Below, one piece after another: positions 48,801-55,700 of a stretch of 64,000 bases of DNA. Position numbers and translations under genes: made by a program. The notes beneath the pieces were generated by a model. That model had not been told where the DNA came from, did no database searches, and saw only the letters and a program-made list of their open reading frames with translations. Where the stretch lies: assembly GCA_002633005.1 (NCBI GenBank), contig NMRA01000279.1, forward strand, positions 321,233 to 385,232. The letters run 5' to 3'. The first letter of the stretch is position 1, and every line of letters begins with the position of its first letter. This stretch comes from Phoronis australis (taxonomy: Eukaryota > Phoronida > Phoronidae).

Positions 48801-49177
48801 TGTCTTCATACACTTCTCCTGGTCTTGCTCTTCTCCCTTTACTGCTTCTCCCGTTATAGCGGAGCTAACCATGAACAGACCTGCATGCTGGATGCTAGTG
48901 TGATTACTGAACCTAAGGTTGAAAGTTGCTCCACATGCAGCTCACTATAGGGCTCGAGATGTTTTTCCAAGAAATTTTTGATGACCTCGGCTCATTTTTC
49001 CAGGAAACGTTTCCAGACAATCAGCTTCAGGTGGCTGTGAACTTCTTCAACGAGGACTCGAGCGAGGACTTCACCTGGACACTAACGTTTACCACACTGA
49101 ACTCCAAGCTGTGCTTTATCGACTCTCTGAAAGAGCCATGGGAGGCCTTATTTGGTGTGGACTTGACAGTATTGTGA
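19420..49177 (+). CDS. STK11IP: STK11IP: serine/threonine kinase 11 (LKB1)-interacting protein, 24 exons
   Basis: Twenty-four exons with GT-AG introns and matching phases join into 4080 nt (1359 aa plus stop), longer than the roughly 1090-aa human protein. Exons: 19420-19489, 20408-20607, 22128-22295, 22922-23029, 23619-23690, 24305-24434, 27123-27226, 27676-27762, 28620-28661, 28894-29122, 29697-29908, 30479-30710, 31673-31845, 32152-32274, 33139-33210, 33726-33834, 35843-36035, 36828-36871, 37685-38574, 39430-39527, 41043-41224, 42334-42528, 47387-47559, 49004-49177. Diagnostic matches to human STK11IP are FLYDVVQKTLSLK, ICSRSL, ESCGGD, the LRR block (about residues 95-300), RTRKKKKSHLIHRK, a CxxC pair (C675, C678, C719, C722), VDHRLKLHL, and the C-terminal LKEPWEALF. 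Known roles: LRR partner of LKB1; reported on lysosomes and linked to mTORC1 and acidification. The length gain lies mainly in low-complexity acidic/serine-rich regions (exons 10-12, 17-19). A duplicate of exons 8-10 at 25470-26905 is not used. Confidence 0.93.
19997..20134 (-). repeat. Dispersed ~140-bp repeat, inverted relative to 63591-63742
   Basis: The reverse complement reads through CAGGGATATTCCTG, TTTGCGCCATTAG, AAGGCAC and ACAAAAATGCAAGATTCTAG, the same order as at the right edge of the window on the plus strand. It lies in STK11IP intron 1. Confidence 0.7.
20408..20607 (+). CDS. STK11IP: STK11IP exon 2
   Basis: Acceptor GTTTTAG, donor GTTTGT, phase 1 to 0. It encodes residues 24-90 and ends in DVVQKTLSLK, nearly identical to human FDVLQKTLSLK. 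Confidence 0.92.
20690..21485 (+). repeat. Dispersed repeat with CCCCTAGTGG motifs, copy 1 (intron 2)
   Basis: Internally repetitive: CCCCTAGTGG-like motifs near 20866 and 21001 and related GTAGTGGC at 21294 and 21425, each followed by an AT-rich run, and ending with CATTTCAACGCTCCGCG and TTGCTCTTGTT. Related copies are at about 35060-35475 (+) and 58590-58770 (-). Confidence 0.6.
22128..22295 (+). CDS. STK11IP: STK11IP exon 3
   Basis: Acceptor TCTGTAG, donor GTAAGT, 56 codons in phase 0. It contains LRTLEIKKAPIHLLQG and IICSRSLNHLQ, matching the human LRHLELRGVPLHCLHG and LICSRSL region. Confidence 0.93.
22922..23029 (+). CDS. STK11IP: STK11IP exon 4
   Basis: Acceptor TTGTCCAG, donor GTGAGA, 36 codons. 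DLFESCGGDMSAAMSW and FNFLQHLDSSL match the human LLSACGGDFCSALPW and YNALTALDSSL segments (first LRRs). Confidence 0.93.
23619..23690 (+). CDS. STK11IP: STK11IP exon 5
   Basis: Acceptor CTTACAG, donor GTAAAT, 24 codons. It encodes one leucine-rich repeat with LEVIDLSHNSLQ. Confidence 0.92.
24305..24434 (+). CDS. STK11IP: STK11IP exon 6
   Basis: Acceptor CATCCAG, donor GTTTGT, ends in phase 1. Two leucine-rich repeats are visible: IIHVNLSFNLLEALP and LKTLLLRGNNLDTLA. Confidence 0.92.
25470..25556 (+). pseudogene. Duplicate of STK11IP exon 8
   Basis: Encodes the same 29 residues (LSLGENPLSF to IAAPK) as 27676-27762. The acceptor begins only six bases after the N at 25463. Confidence 0.75.
25766..25811. 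repeat. GAGAACCAG hairpin family, copy 1 (in the N-flanked block)
   Basis: GAGAACCAGTTTTCTCCAC ... CATCAGACTGGTTCTC; arms pair over about 12 bases. Its allelic partner is 27985-28030. Confidence 0.85.
26403..26444 (+). pseudogene. Duplicate of STK11IP exon 9
   Basis: Encodes LELDGELVSRSELK, identical to 28620-28661, with an intact GTAAGT donor. Confidence 0.75.
26677..26905 (+). pseudogene. Duplicate of STK11IP exon 10
   Basis: Protein translation is identical to 28894-29122 across all 76 codons, with at least one silent difference (GAA versus GAG near the start), as expected for two alleles. Confidence 0.75.
27123..27226 (+). CDS. STK11IP: STK11IP exon 7
   Basis: Acceptor CTATCCAG, donor GTGAGT. 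It starts with two bases completing the exon 6 glycine codon and encodes LEALSSLEELDLSFNSLAEH, matching human LEQLRNLRHLDLAYNLLEGH. Confidence 0.93.
27676..27762 (+). CDS. STK11IP: STK11IP exon 8
   Basis: Acceptor CATTTCAG, donor GTAATG, 29 codons. LSLGENPLSFHENHRLLTIQ corresponds to human LYLEGNPLWFHPEHRAATAQ, the last LRR and cap. Confidence 0.93.
27985..28030. repeat. GAGAACCAG hairpin family, copy 2 (intron 8)
   Basis: GAGAACCAGTTTTCTCTAC ... CATCAAACTGGTTCTC, the counterpart of copy 1 in the duplicated block. Confidence 0.85.
28620..28661 (+). CDS. STK11IP: STK11IP exon 9
   Basis: A micro-exon of 42 nt: LELDGELVSRSELK, comparable to human LLDGKVLSLTDF. The acceptor is CTTTTAAG, the donor GTAAGT. 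Confidence 0.85.
28894..29122 (+). CDS. STK11IP: STK11IP exon 10
   Basis: Acceptor CACTTCAG, donor GTCAGT, ends in phase 1. A serine-rich segment is followed by RTRKKKKSHLIHRKIIADLT, the counterpart of the human basic KVKSRVRVRRASISEPSD block. Confidence 0.9.
29697..29908 (+). CDS. STK11IP: STK11IP exon 11
   Basis: Acceptor TTTCGTAG, donor GTGAGT. Charged sequence with RQMELAREHQKEYWLHSLN, probably helical, aligning with human SSFRERFGRNWLQYRSHLE. Confidence 0.85.
30479..30710 (+). CDS. STK11IP: STK11IP exon 12
   Basis: Acceptor TTTCTTAG, donor GTAAGC, ends in phase 1. Acidic, low-complexity linker with no conserved motif; accepted because phase and splice sites fit and the frame is open throughout. 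Confidence 0.75.
30766..30832. repeat. (CA)n microsatellite
   Basis: CA dinucleotides with a few CG and TA interruptions, in STK11IP intron 12. Confidence 0.95.
30864..31430. repeat. Imperfect minisatellite (about 38-bp unit)
   Basis: Repeats of GGCTTAGTAGTTTACTACTT followed by GACTTATATTTTACTAA, about 15 degenerate units, with a larger pattern in which the CTGATAAGTTTACTAATTGA variant recurs about every 230 bases. Lies in intron 12. Confidence 0.85.
31673..31845 (+). CDS. STK11IP: STK11IP exon 13
   Basis: Acceptor CCTTCAG, donor GTTAGA. Encodes DPFIAMLPN, then QLIITVGKRFIHEKNIE and LDILDLSCL, which fits the human PH-like stretch (FLRVTSAHLFEVEL...LELQSLEAAEI). Confidence 0.88.
32152..32274 (+). 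CDS. STK11IP: STK11IP exon 14
   Basis: Acceptor TTTTCTAG, donor GTAAGC, 41 codons. MPVVHLTFDYVKRDRRERHY aligns with human APILSLRFSYICPDRQLRRY. Confidence 0.9.
33139..33210 (+). CDS. STK11IP: STK11IP exon 15
   Basis: Acceptor CTTCCAG, donor GTATGG, 24 codons: RFLELIQPALDARSLSETLK plus DRQQ. Two copies of a 21-bp tandem repeat begin at the second base of the donor. Confidence 0.85.
33211..33253. repeat. 21-bp tandem duplication abutting the exon 15 donor
   Basis: TATGGTCATAGTATATTGTC plus A occurs twice, head to tail, from 33212. The first copy includes the donor T. Confidence 0.9.
33476..33666. mobile_element. 191-bp hairpin (foldback MITE-like) in intron 15
   Basis: Outer arms AATAAGAAGACACACAATAA / TTTTTTGTTGATGTCTTCTTATT and inner arms GATGTAAAACGCACA / TGTGCGTTTTACATC pair across a loop near 33565-33590. 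The element ends 60 bases before exon 16. Confidence 0.8.
33726..33834 (+). CDS. STK11IP: STK11IP exon 16 (first zinc-knuckle half)
   Basis: Acceptor TTGTTGTAG, donor GTTTGA, ends in phase 1. Starts with CFKCSRVF, matching human CLRCGHEF: the first CxxC pair of a putative zinc ribbon. Confidence 0.85.
33909..34160. repeat. 20-bp minisatellite (TGCTCTTTTCTCATTAATAC)
   Basis: About twelve near-perfect head-to-tail units in intron 16, with G/C and C/T variants (TTTTGTCATTAATAT). Confidence 0.95.
35060..35475 (+). repeat. Dispersed repeat with CCCCTAGTGT motif, copy 2
   Basis: Shares GTGCCCCCTAGTG and the ending GATGCATTTCAAAGC...TTGCTCTTGTTT with the copy at 20690-21485. Lies in intron 16. Confidence 0.6.
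35606..35646. repeat. Short (CCTTGCTTAC)n repeat
   Basis: Four adjoining copies of CCTTGCTTAC in intron 16. Confidence 0.9.
35843..36035 (+). CDS. STK11IP: STK11IP exon 17 (second zinc-knuckle half)
   Basis: Acceptor CTTGTAG, donor GTGAGT, ends in phase 2. DLQEQSICPYCKSSMVVAV matches human SPAVCPNCGSDHVVLLAV, followed by a serine-rich linker. The donor is the first unit of a 54-bp tandem array. Confidence 0.9.
36030..36230. repeat. 54-bp tandem array anchored on the exon 17 donor
   Basis: Four units starting with AATA(G/A)GTGAGTCAGACAAC, the first being the true exon-intron junction (GT at 36036). Repeated GTs are at 36090 and 36144; the fourth unit reads AAGCGAGT and has lost it. Confidence 0.9.
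36828..36871 (+). CDS. STK11IP: STK11IP exon 18
   Basis: A 44-nt exon between GTTCCAG and GTAAAT: EEQHLSVLKPFEAR. Phases (2 in, 1 out) fit both neighbours exactly; its sequence is not conserved enough to prove it alone. Confidence 0.7.
37685..38574 (+). CDS. STK11IP: STK11IP exon 19 (long serine-rich exon)
   Basis: Acceptor CTTTTCAG, donor GTTTGA, 890 nt with no stop. Most of it is serine/aspartate-rich and probably disordered (about residues 790-1050); the end (FNDVDHRLKLHLVMNLFDEE) matches human LRSVDHRLRLFLDVEVFSD. Confidence 0.93.
39430..39527 (+). CDS. STK11IP: STK11IP exon 20
   Basis: Acceptor GTTTCAG, donor GTATGT. DEFVGILVVSTSKIYVLKII aligns with human GEFMCLVVVSDRRLYLLKVT. Confidence 0.92.
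40877..40957. repeat. GAGAACCAG hairpin family, copy 3 (intron 20)
   Basis: Outer arms ACAGGGGTCT / AGACCCCTGT and inner arms CGAACCAGTTTG / CAAATTGGTTCTCG enclose TTTCACTGAATAACGAGCGT. Same core as copies at 25766, 27985 and 57106. Confidence 0.85.
41043..41224 (+). CDS. STK11IP: STK11IP exon 21
   Basis: Acceptor TTTTCAG, donor GTAAGT, phases 2 in and 1 out. DILPITDLQFIDIGYHQQSF and RRCKKFINDL match human PLQDLSGIELGLAGQSL and RHCRAFLEELL. The exon's last 18 bases and donor are the first unit of a 33-bp array. Confidence 0.92.
41205..41472. repeat. 33-bp tandem array copying the exon 21 end and its donor
   Basis: Units of TTATAAGTGGCCTCACAT|GTAAGTGACCTTAG. Donor-like GTs are at 41225 (true), 41260, 41293, 41326, 41359 and 41425; in two units (near 41391 and 41459) the GT is mutated. 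About eight units in all. Confidence 0.9.
42020..42110 (+). repeat. tRNA-derived SINE-like sequence (intron 21)
   Basis: GGCCCCGATGGCTCA resembles a tRNA 5' end with A box, and CTGGGTTCGATGTC resembles a B box about 55 bases on. Acceptor-stem pairing is poor, so a SINE head is more likely than a working tRNA. Confidence 0.45.
42334..42528 (+). CDS. STK11IP: STK11IP exon 22
   Basis: Acceptor CTTGCAG, donor GTATGC, ends in phase 1. The final part (DTKILSFCMGYLKTSEVNKE) aligns loosely with human EARQFFYLRAFLVEGPST. Intron 22 (42529-47386) hosts two mobile elements. Confidence 0.88.
42910..46098. mobile_element. 3.19-kb element with 15-bp terminal inverted repeats and TA flanks
   Basis: The left end ATGGGGCTATTCGGA and the right end TCCGAATAGCCCCAT are perfect inverted repeats, each flanked by TA. 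A second inverted pair, TGTACTAGTGGTGAT, lies about 25-30 bases inside each end. Size and TA flanks suggest a Tc1/mariner/pogo-like or other TA-targeting DNA element; no intact transposase was found. A small ORF pair is described at 43010-43943. Confidence 0.6.
43010..43943 (+). pseudogene. Unrecognised ORFs inside the inverted-repeat element (signal-peptide-like start, then Cys-containing frame)
   Basis: ATG at 43010, just inside the left inverted repeat, starts MEFLSKYVVALSLITANFPG, which looks like a secretory signal, but the frame stops after 33 codons. One base over, an open frame runs from about 43068 to a good donor at 43244 (TTACTTG|GTAAGT) and contains VTIFVDNCGQQGQ, DKKCVDAEAPCVLYV. 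An acceptor at about 43893 (CTGTTACAG) would add GKKKQLKPTA and a stop. The frameshift means either decay or an unseen intron. No family was recognised; a captured host gene or a degenerate transposase are both possible. Confidence 0.3.
46255..46345. repeat. Short tandem repeat (about 30-34 bp, three units)
   Basis: CAATATTGTCAGTGTAAACGCAGG and relatives (ATAGTGTCAATGTGAAC, CAATATTGTCAGTGTGAACACAGG) lie between the two elements of intron 22. Confidence 0.8.
46547..47131. mobile_element. 585-bp piggyBac-like MITE with TTAA target duplication
   Basis: Both ends read TTAA|CCCTTATCCTGC in inverted orientation (TTAA at 46543-46546 and 47132-47135). TTAA duplication plus CCC(T)-starting inverted repeats are hallmarks of the piggyBac superfamily. 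There is no transposase, so it is non-autonomous. Confidence 0.75.
47387..47559 (+). CDS. STK11IP: STK11IP exon 23
   Basis: Acceptor CACTGCAG, donor GTGAGT. KPLLTPISIIVTPTDVCLAN matches human LVSLLLTPSTLFLLDED, and KDRQKVSNIAQL matches REQQPLSSLSSV. I chose the donor at 47560 over an earlier GT at 47539 because it keeps this conserved segment; both are in phase 0. Confidence 0.85.
48437..48570 (+). repeat. Dispersed repeat, copy 2 (STK11IP intron 23)
   Basis: Relative of 19145-19290: CCATGTTCAAATTCTGTACCA, TTTGAAAAACTGTGAGCATT and AAATGAAGAAAGGGT in the same order. Confidence 0.6.
49004..49177 (+). CDS. STK11IP: STK11IP exon 24 (terminal)
   Basis: Acceptor TTTTTCCAG, stop TGA at 49175-49177, 57 codons. 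NQLQVAVNFFNEDSSEDFTW matches human EDLRLLFYDEVSRLESFWAL, and LKEPWEALFGVDL matches the human C-terminus IREPWEELFSIGL. Confidence 0.92.
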   Translation, partial: ETFPDNQLQVAVNFFNEDSSEDFTWTLTFTTLNSKLCFIDSLKEPWEALFGVDLTVL

Positions 49178-50194
49178 AATAACTCAATATCCACTATACT
49201 TGCCATCATTTCCATAGGGGCCATAATGAAGACTAGACTCCAAAATTGACCAATCGAGTTGAAGAAATTAGTGGAAGGATAGGACTTGAGTGGTCAGTTT
49301 TTGAGTCAAGTTTCAAGTTAGTTTCCTGGTCATGAGTTCAGGCCTGGGTTGTGCAAGTATGTCTTTTGGGTAATGTTGTTGTGGGATATCATAGGCTCAA
49401 CTGGGATAGAGTGTGTGCATCTGTCATGATTTCATCCAATGTGGATTATTATTTATGCAATCAGACATTGTGATCTGTTTTATCAACAGTGATACTGACA
49501 TCTGAAGGTGTCACATTCGTTGTACTCAGTCTGGTTTACGAATTAATGTTGCCCTTACTGTGTTTAACTCAGCGTCAAGGTTGTCATCATAGTCCTGTGG
49601 TGTAAGTCATTTGAACTGAGACCTACAGGCATGATTCAGCTATTACCATGCGAACAACCATTTTAAAAAGGGTCTAGTTCTATTCCTGTTCGTTTCTTAC
49701 AATCTTAATACCATACTCTTCTGGGTAAACACCCATCTTCTGCTCAATGTCCACCCCTAAATTCCAAATTTTTACTTTTAAAAATCCCGCACAATCAAGA
49801 CCGCCATAGAAGTATCGGTGTCAGCACCGTTCTCATGAGAATTTTAACTCCTAAAAGGTACTAGGCAACTTGCATACGTTTGGGCAATGAACTGTCAGAG
49901 GCTCCCTAACGTATTCTGGTGGAACAATGCTTCCTTTTCACTGATGGAGGCGTGAAATGGTTCCATTTTCATTGGCTCATACGCATTCTGTGCAAAAATG
50001 TTTTAAGTATTTGTGTGAGCAAATTGAACTTGCGAGTAACCACCCATGCCAGTCTTCCCAAAATGTTCAATGCACATTCTTGCCAGAGTGCACACCCTAT
50101 TTCTTAATGTATTAATTTAAGCACCCTGGATGTCAACCTGGGATGAGTACAGTATTATTATTAGTCAAAATGCTTTTCAATGTACTGATTTATA

Positions 50195-50200
50195 AATAAA
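50195..50200 (+). terminator. Possible STK11IP polyadenylation signal
   Basis: AATAAA about 1.0 kb after the stop codon; used only if the 3' UTR is that long. Confidence 0.3.
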
Positions 50201-52378
50201 TGTTCATTCACAAGCCAATTATGCTGTATACATGATGAACTTATGGTGGTGTTTCAATCTTGGGAGGGTTCATTGTTAACACTGTTCTGCTGTATCTATT
50301 TTAAGTCATTACCAAAGAAAGAATTGGAGAAGGCAGCTTTATTACTTTATGACATGTAAGCTTTTATCTGCAGGAGTTTGAGCACTTCACGACCAGATTG
50401 TATGAAGATCTCTAAATGTTTGTGTAGAGGTCACCAGCAGCCCAGGTTTTGAAGCTAATTACCTTCTATATCGAGTGTTGACCATTGCATACATCGAGGG
50501 TTTGTCAATACCTGGGGTTTGTTTGACTTCTAAGCTTAAGTCAAAAATTTCATCTTATGCTTATGGAAACTGTCAACCTTCATGAAGTTCTTTCACATTT
50601 CATCGAACAATTGAACTGTTCAATTTGAACCCATGAAATATATATTTTCGAAATCCTCAAAATTGTGAAAAATTTAAAGATCTGGAAATAGGTGACGAAG
50701 ATTTGCACATAACCGATGAACATGATGAAAATTTATGGATAGCAAATGAAAGTAAAGATGACTATTTTTGATGCAATCCTTGAATATTATATTTATAAAA
50801 CAACATTTCATGAAGATTGGCAATTACCTAAATCTCACTTAAGCAAAGTTAGAAGCCTTCAAAAATTCCCATAAATTAAATTAAACTTTGATTGGATAAC
50901 AGTTACATGGGAAAAACTTTATTCATTCAAAGTGGGAGCATTCGACAAACTTTCCGACTTCAGCACAGTCATTATTATTCATCATACGTCATTATCATAT
51001 TTTGCATGCTACCATAAATTTCAAAAGTTTTGAATTAGCCTTACGTATTATGGTTTTCATTATGTGTTATGTGCACTACCTGCTTTGTTGCATAATATAT
51101 TTTTTGATAGCTTTCCAATTTCCTGGTAACCTGTAACAAATTTTGGGTGCCAGAGGTAGTCAAGATTACGTACCTTTGGGTCACTTTTGGCCACTCAGCT
51201 GAGTTGTGTCATGTTTTGTGACCTTTTTATGATAAAACTTACGGCGACTTCATCGCTGGCCAGTTAATAGGCATCGTTATGTTTATTTCGGTAATTCTGT
51301 CAGATAATGAGATCTCAAACTGTCAACAAAGTCAAGCCACTGAGCTGTAAACTTATGTCTATGATTTTATTCACTAAATATATGTTTTACAATGTGCAGA
51401 TTTCCATTGCTTTCCAGATTTAAAAACAAAATCAAAAGCTGGTCACCCTCCCACTACCTAATATCTTATACTATCAAAACAAAATTTCTTAGACATTGAT
51501 CAATCTAAGAAACTTTGTGTATAAAAGAATTATGGTACCACAATTGATAAAAAGTCAGTCACACAAAACTCTGGAATAGTTGTCCCAAATGACTTTCAAT
51601 GGCAGAGAACAACCATTGACGGTCACATGATCAAGAGTTGCTCTCCGTTAAATGTGACCTGGCCATACTTAAAGTGGAATTTACACGCTAATCTCTGTGA
51701 TTTCTTGGTCAAATTAGTTTTACATAGCTCATAGTGATGATGTGCATAAGAAGTAGGTTGAAAATTGCCAAATGTTCTTAAGAACAAGTTTTGTGCCGTA
51801 AATCACTCAACCATGTCCAGTGAGTATCCTGACGTAGTGTCGGGGAATAACACTGCATGATGCAGGCTCTGTGAGTCCCCAAGGTACGTCATTAGTGCAA
51901 AGGTCACCTATTTACTTGATTTTTTTGTTTCCACATTTACAAGTTTTCAATATATACAACTGCACTTTGTTTAGCGTACGTGATGTTCAAATAGCATGGT
52001 CGTTTAATTCCTGCTATACATTAGCACAGTTAGGAGCATGCAAATACATTGAAAAATACTGTTCGTTTCCCCCTTGCCCCATCCTCCCTTAATTGCAATT
52101 CATTTGGAAAAAATTATTTTTCTACACTGCATTGTTGAGGTGCATTAATTTGTGTTGCAGAAATAATGATTTCTGTTTTATATTAATTTTGAAAAAAATG
52201 TAATTTTCTGAGATTGCAAATAAAATGTTTTGAGTTGCTCACAAACTTTACAGTCAGGTCGTGCGAGTTGAAACAAAGATAAGTTAAATTCACGCCCTAT
52301 CACAACACACCATCATAACTGAAAGTCCTACCACGAAAACCTATGCCACAAAAAATAACGAGCGAGAAATGATTCACA

Positions 52379-52384
52379 TTTAAT
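52379..52384 (-). terminator. Possible polyadenylation signal of the Angel-like gene
   Basis: ATTAAA on the minus strand, the common variant signal, about 150 bases downstream of the stop. Confidence 0.3.
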
Positions 52385-52535
52385 GTTCCAAAAGCAATGT
52401 ATTCGAACAAAATTTTCACAGCAGACAAATGGGTTTGGGCATTAGTAACAAATGATGACACTCCGTTTAAATTTCTTTGCTTTGTTTCAAGACTACCCAC
52501 ACCTCAGCTGTATGCTATGTAGAAAAGCAAAACGA

Positions 52536-52760
52536 TCACCCTTTAAATTGAATATAAGCCAACAAGGGAAGGTGATCTGAGGGAAACTTGGCATTCGGCA
52601 AGAGAACGCTCTCGTTAATGGCATCCATTGGTGGAATGTCCAGCACCGCTGTGGCACGAAGGGTCTTGGAACTGAGCCACAAGTAATCGAGGCATTCTGA
52701 GAAAACATCTGTCGATCCCGGCAATGGAACGTCCAGATTGGTCGTCTTTGGTTCATGACC
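52536..52760 (-). CDS. Angel-like exon 7 (terminal)
   Basis: Acceptor TGTTTCAG, stop TGA at 52538-52536. Contains ECLDYLWLSSKTLRATAVLD and the final catalytic PSDHLPLLAYI. Confidence 0.9.
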   Translation of the reverse strand, partial: GHEPKTTNLDVPLPGSTDVFSECLDYLWLSSKTLRATAVLDIPPMDAINESVLLPNAKFPSDHLPLLAYIQFKG

Positions 52761-55700
52761 CTGAAACAAGTTATTTGTGAATAAAATTACAGTTGTAGAG
52801 CAAACATGGTTATTGTAACACAAAACGGCCATGATGTAATCCTAGACATCTTAATGACTAAACTGGAAATGCTAGCGTCACCGCCCATCAAGAGTAAAAA
52901 TGTAAAAGCAAAGTAAATATTCATAGACTGGGCAATCTGGAGACCTGTGGTTCGATTCCCAGTTGGGGGTTTCTGATTTTTCTGTGTTTATTTGATATAA
53001 AAACAATGCATTAGATAATAGTAGTGTCAAAGCCATCACTTCAATCTCACATGGACATCACTTCGCATGTCAACCAAAAAACAAAGATTCTGGATTTCAA
53101 CCATCCCAACTAAGAGTGTTGGCTACTTGTGATGGTCAACTATGCCGAAATTGCATTAAGAGGAATATACTTAGGTTAATTAAATTGAGGAACATAAAAG
53201 TTGTAGCACGCATGGGCCCCAGGGAATTTTGCTAAGTATACGTGCGTATACTGAGTAATCAATTTGCCAAAATTAAATGATTGATCAAAATGTCTGTGAC
53301 TACTGAGTGCAATTCAGTACCAAAAGCTGGTTAAAGCAACAGTGTACCATGTACTTACATCGCTCTATACGTGCCAACGGACACTTAATGCGAGTACAGC
53401 ACACAAAAGAAACCCGTATGTATTACTTGTGCCTTAACCCAGGTTTGCGGCCACACAGGAATTTGAGAGGGGCACAAGTTACCCCACCTCTATAAGGTGG
53501 AGTAAGTTGTCACAAATGAGGTAAGTTGCACTAGTTTAACTAGCGTCCACACAGTCACCACACCTGGCAACAATTCGTTTTAGGAGTACCTTGTTCCACG
53601 GTAAGTCTGTGTGTGAAAGGCACAATAGACTTACCATTACGGATGAATAAGCGCTGACCAGTTGAGTGGTGATTTGGAAGTGCTGCTCCATCAGCTTACA
53701 GAAACTGTCTTCATTCTGTAACACACATGTCAACTTATAACTGACATCACGTAACCAGTTTGGGCTATTCAGAATTCATGGGGAGTAATAAAACATTATC
53801 TTCTCATCCAGGACCATAAACCTTTTGTTCAGCTGAGTTTACTGACACAGGTCAACTGAGATAGTTGTATGACTAAGAACAAGGTTCACAAAGAAGTACT
53901 TTCACTGACCTTGCAAATCCATTTAAACAGGCCTATTGTGTGTGAAGGTCACCCAGAATTTAAAAACATTCCCAAAATTCTTAGCCACCATGGGGACTAG
54001 TTACACCCTCCAAGCCCACAATGCTGGTCATCAAACACATTTTACGATAACTCACATAACATGGCACATGTTCAACTTTCACTCTTGTTATCTTCCTGCC
54101 TTGTAGAAACTCGTACGCAGGGTAGTTTACAGGAGTGTTGAAGTCTCCAACAAGCAGGTGAGGCACATGTAGGTCACCAGCGAACTTCACCAATTCACTG
54201 GCAGCACAGCTCACCTGGAGTTAAAAATACACTTGTGGGGGAAAATTAGCAATCACAATCTCTTCCACTACCATCATCGCCATTATGATCATCATCATAA
54301 ACAGAAACGTGGAGTTCAGATGAAGACCTATTCGTACATGTACATGCCGTTTTACATTACGCACATGTGCAGTGGAATGAGAATCTTGATTGACTCAGTG
54401 ATCAGCCAGTCGGGATACAGTCGTGTTGTCATCAGTTTTGACAGTGGCAAACCAATGTTTACATAGTCCAGCTCTCTTATTGTCTGCTTTCATCTGATAA
54501 GATCACTGACCTAATGTGGCAATTATGTTGTAAACCGATACTTAAAAATACTATTTGGAAACGACTTTCAACAAATGTTGTGAAACAGATGTGTGTGATG
54601 AAATACTTTCACCAAAAATCTTCGAATGGAGAAAAACGGTTGACTTTCAGAGAAATTAGATTTAACTTTCACTTGTTGATTCCTTTGTCTGAATAAGATC
54701 TGACTAGCTCAACCACAGTGCTGTGTACCAACACAAAAGGCAACTTTAATCGAGCATGATTCTAGATTAGATCGTGATAGTGGAAATTTCTTTGATTTTT
54801 ACACTTCAGGAGAACGGTACGTAATGTCTTCAATTCTAACCATCATTCGGTCACTGAGGAATGAAAAGCAGCCTGACAGAACAAACAAAAGCATCCAATG
54901 AGAATCGAATACACATGGGTTCATGAGTTCAGAGCAATGGGACTGTGGAAAACAATTTGCCAACTACACAATTGAATTTCCTAAAAAATGTGGCTACCTG
55001 TAACAGTTGTATGTCTGGTCTGCAAAGTAGTCCCCACATCACATGTAGATTCCCCACACAAATAGTTCTATTTGTTGTCAAGCAACGGAGTCTAAATAAT
55101 AGCACTATCTGATCATACATGTGCAGTTCACTTTGGAGTCTTTCTTTGTCCTCTGATTTCAAGTCCACGTCCTGGAATGTAGAGAAGTACTCAAATCATG
55201 GACTAAACAAATCTTTAAGGTAAATTGTGAGCAAAAGTGAAACAGATACTATGAACAAGAGCAATGCAGAGCATTGATATCCACACATCATGTGCACTGT
55301 AGATAGCGCATATACAAAACACGATCACTATTTTAAACATTACCAGTAAACTGAGCAATGATAGTAAACTTAATAATAGCCTATAGCGGGTGCAAAGCAA
55401 GACGGAAGTATTCTCCTCAATAGGAACATGCTTAGCACCTTCCATCTTAATTGTTCAAGAAGTTTGGAGGACAGGGAAAGAGACGACAAAGGAAACAAAA
55501 ACAACAGACATGCCCCTAGAAGGTACACCGCAGGTCAAATTCATCTGAAACTTGGTTGGGTGTTGTTGTAAGCACGATAGTAATTAATGAATTTGCCAAA
55601 TGTACAGAACATCCATCAAGGAACTTGATAGATGTCATGGCAAAAACAAAGGAAAACATTAAAATTGCCACTAGGAGACACAGAAATAGTCAAATTTGTC

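Larger units (their letters stand above)
49178..52535. other. Tail-to-tail intergenic region between STK11IP and the Angel-like gene
   Basis: No coding sequence recognised. AATAAA at 50195-50200 (+) could end the STK11IP transcript (about 1 kb 3' UTR), and TTTAAT at 52379-52384 reads ATTAAA on the minus strand, about 150 bases past the Angel-like stop. Several short ORFs here lack splice or family support. Confidence 0.5.
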
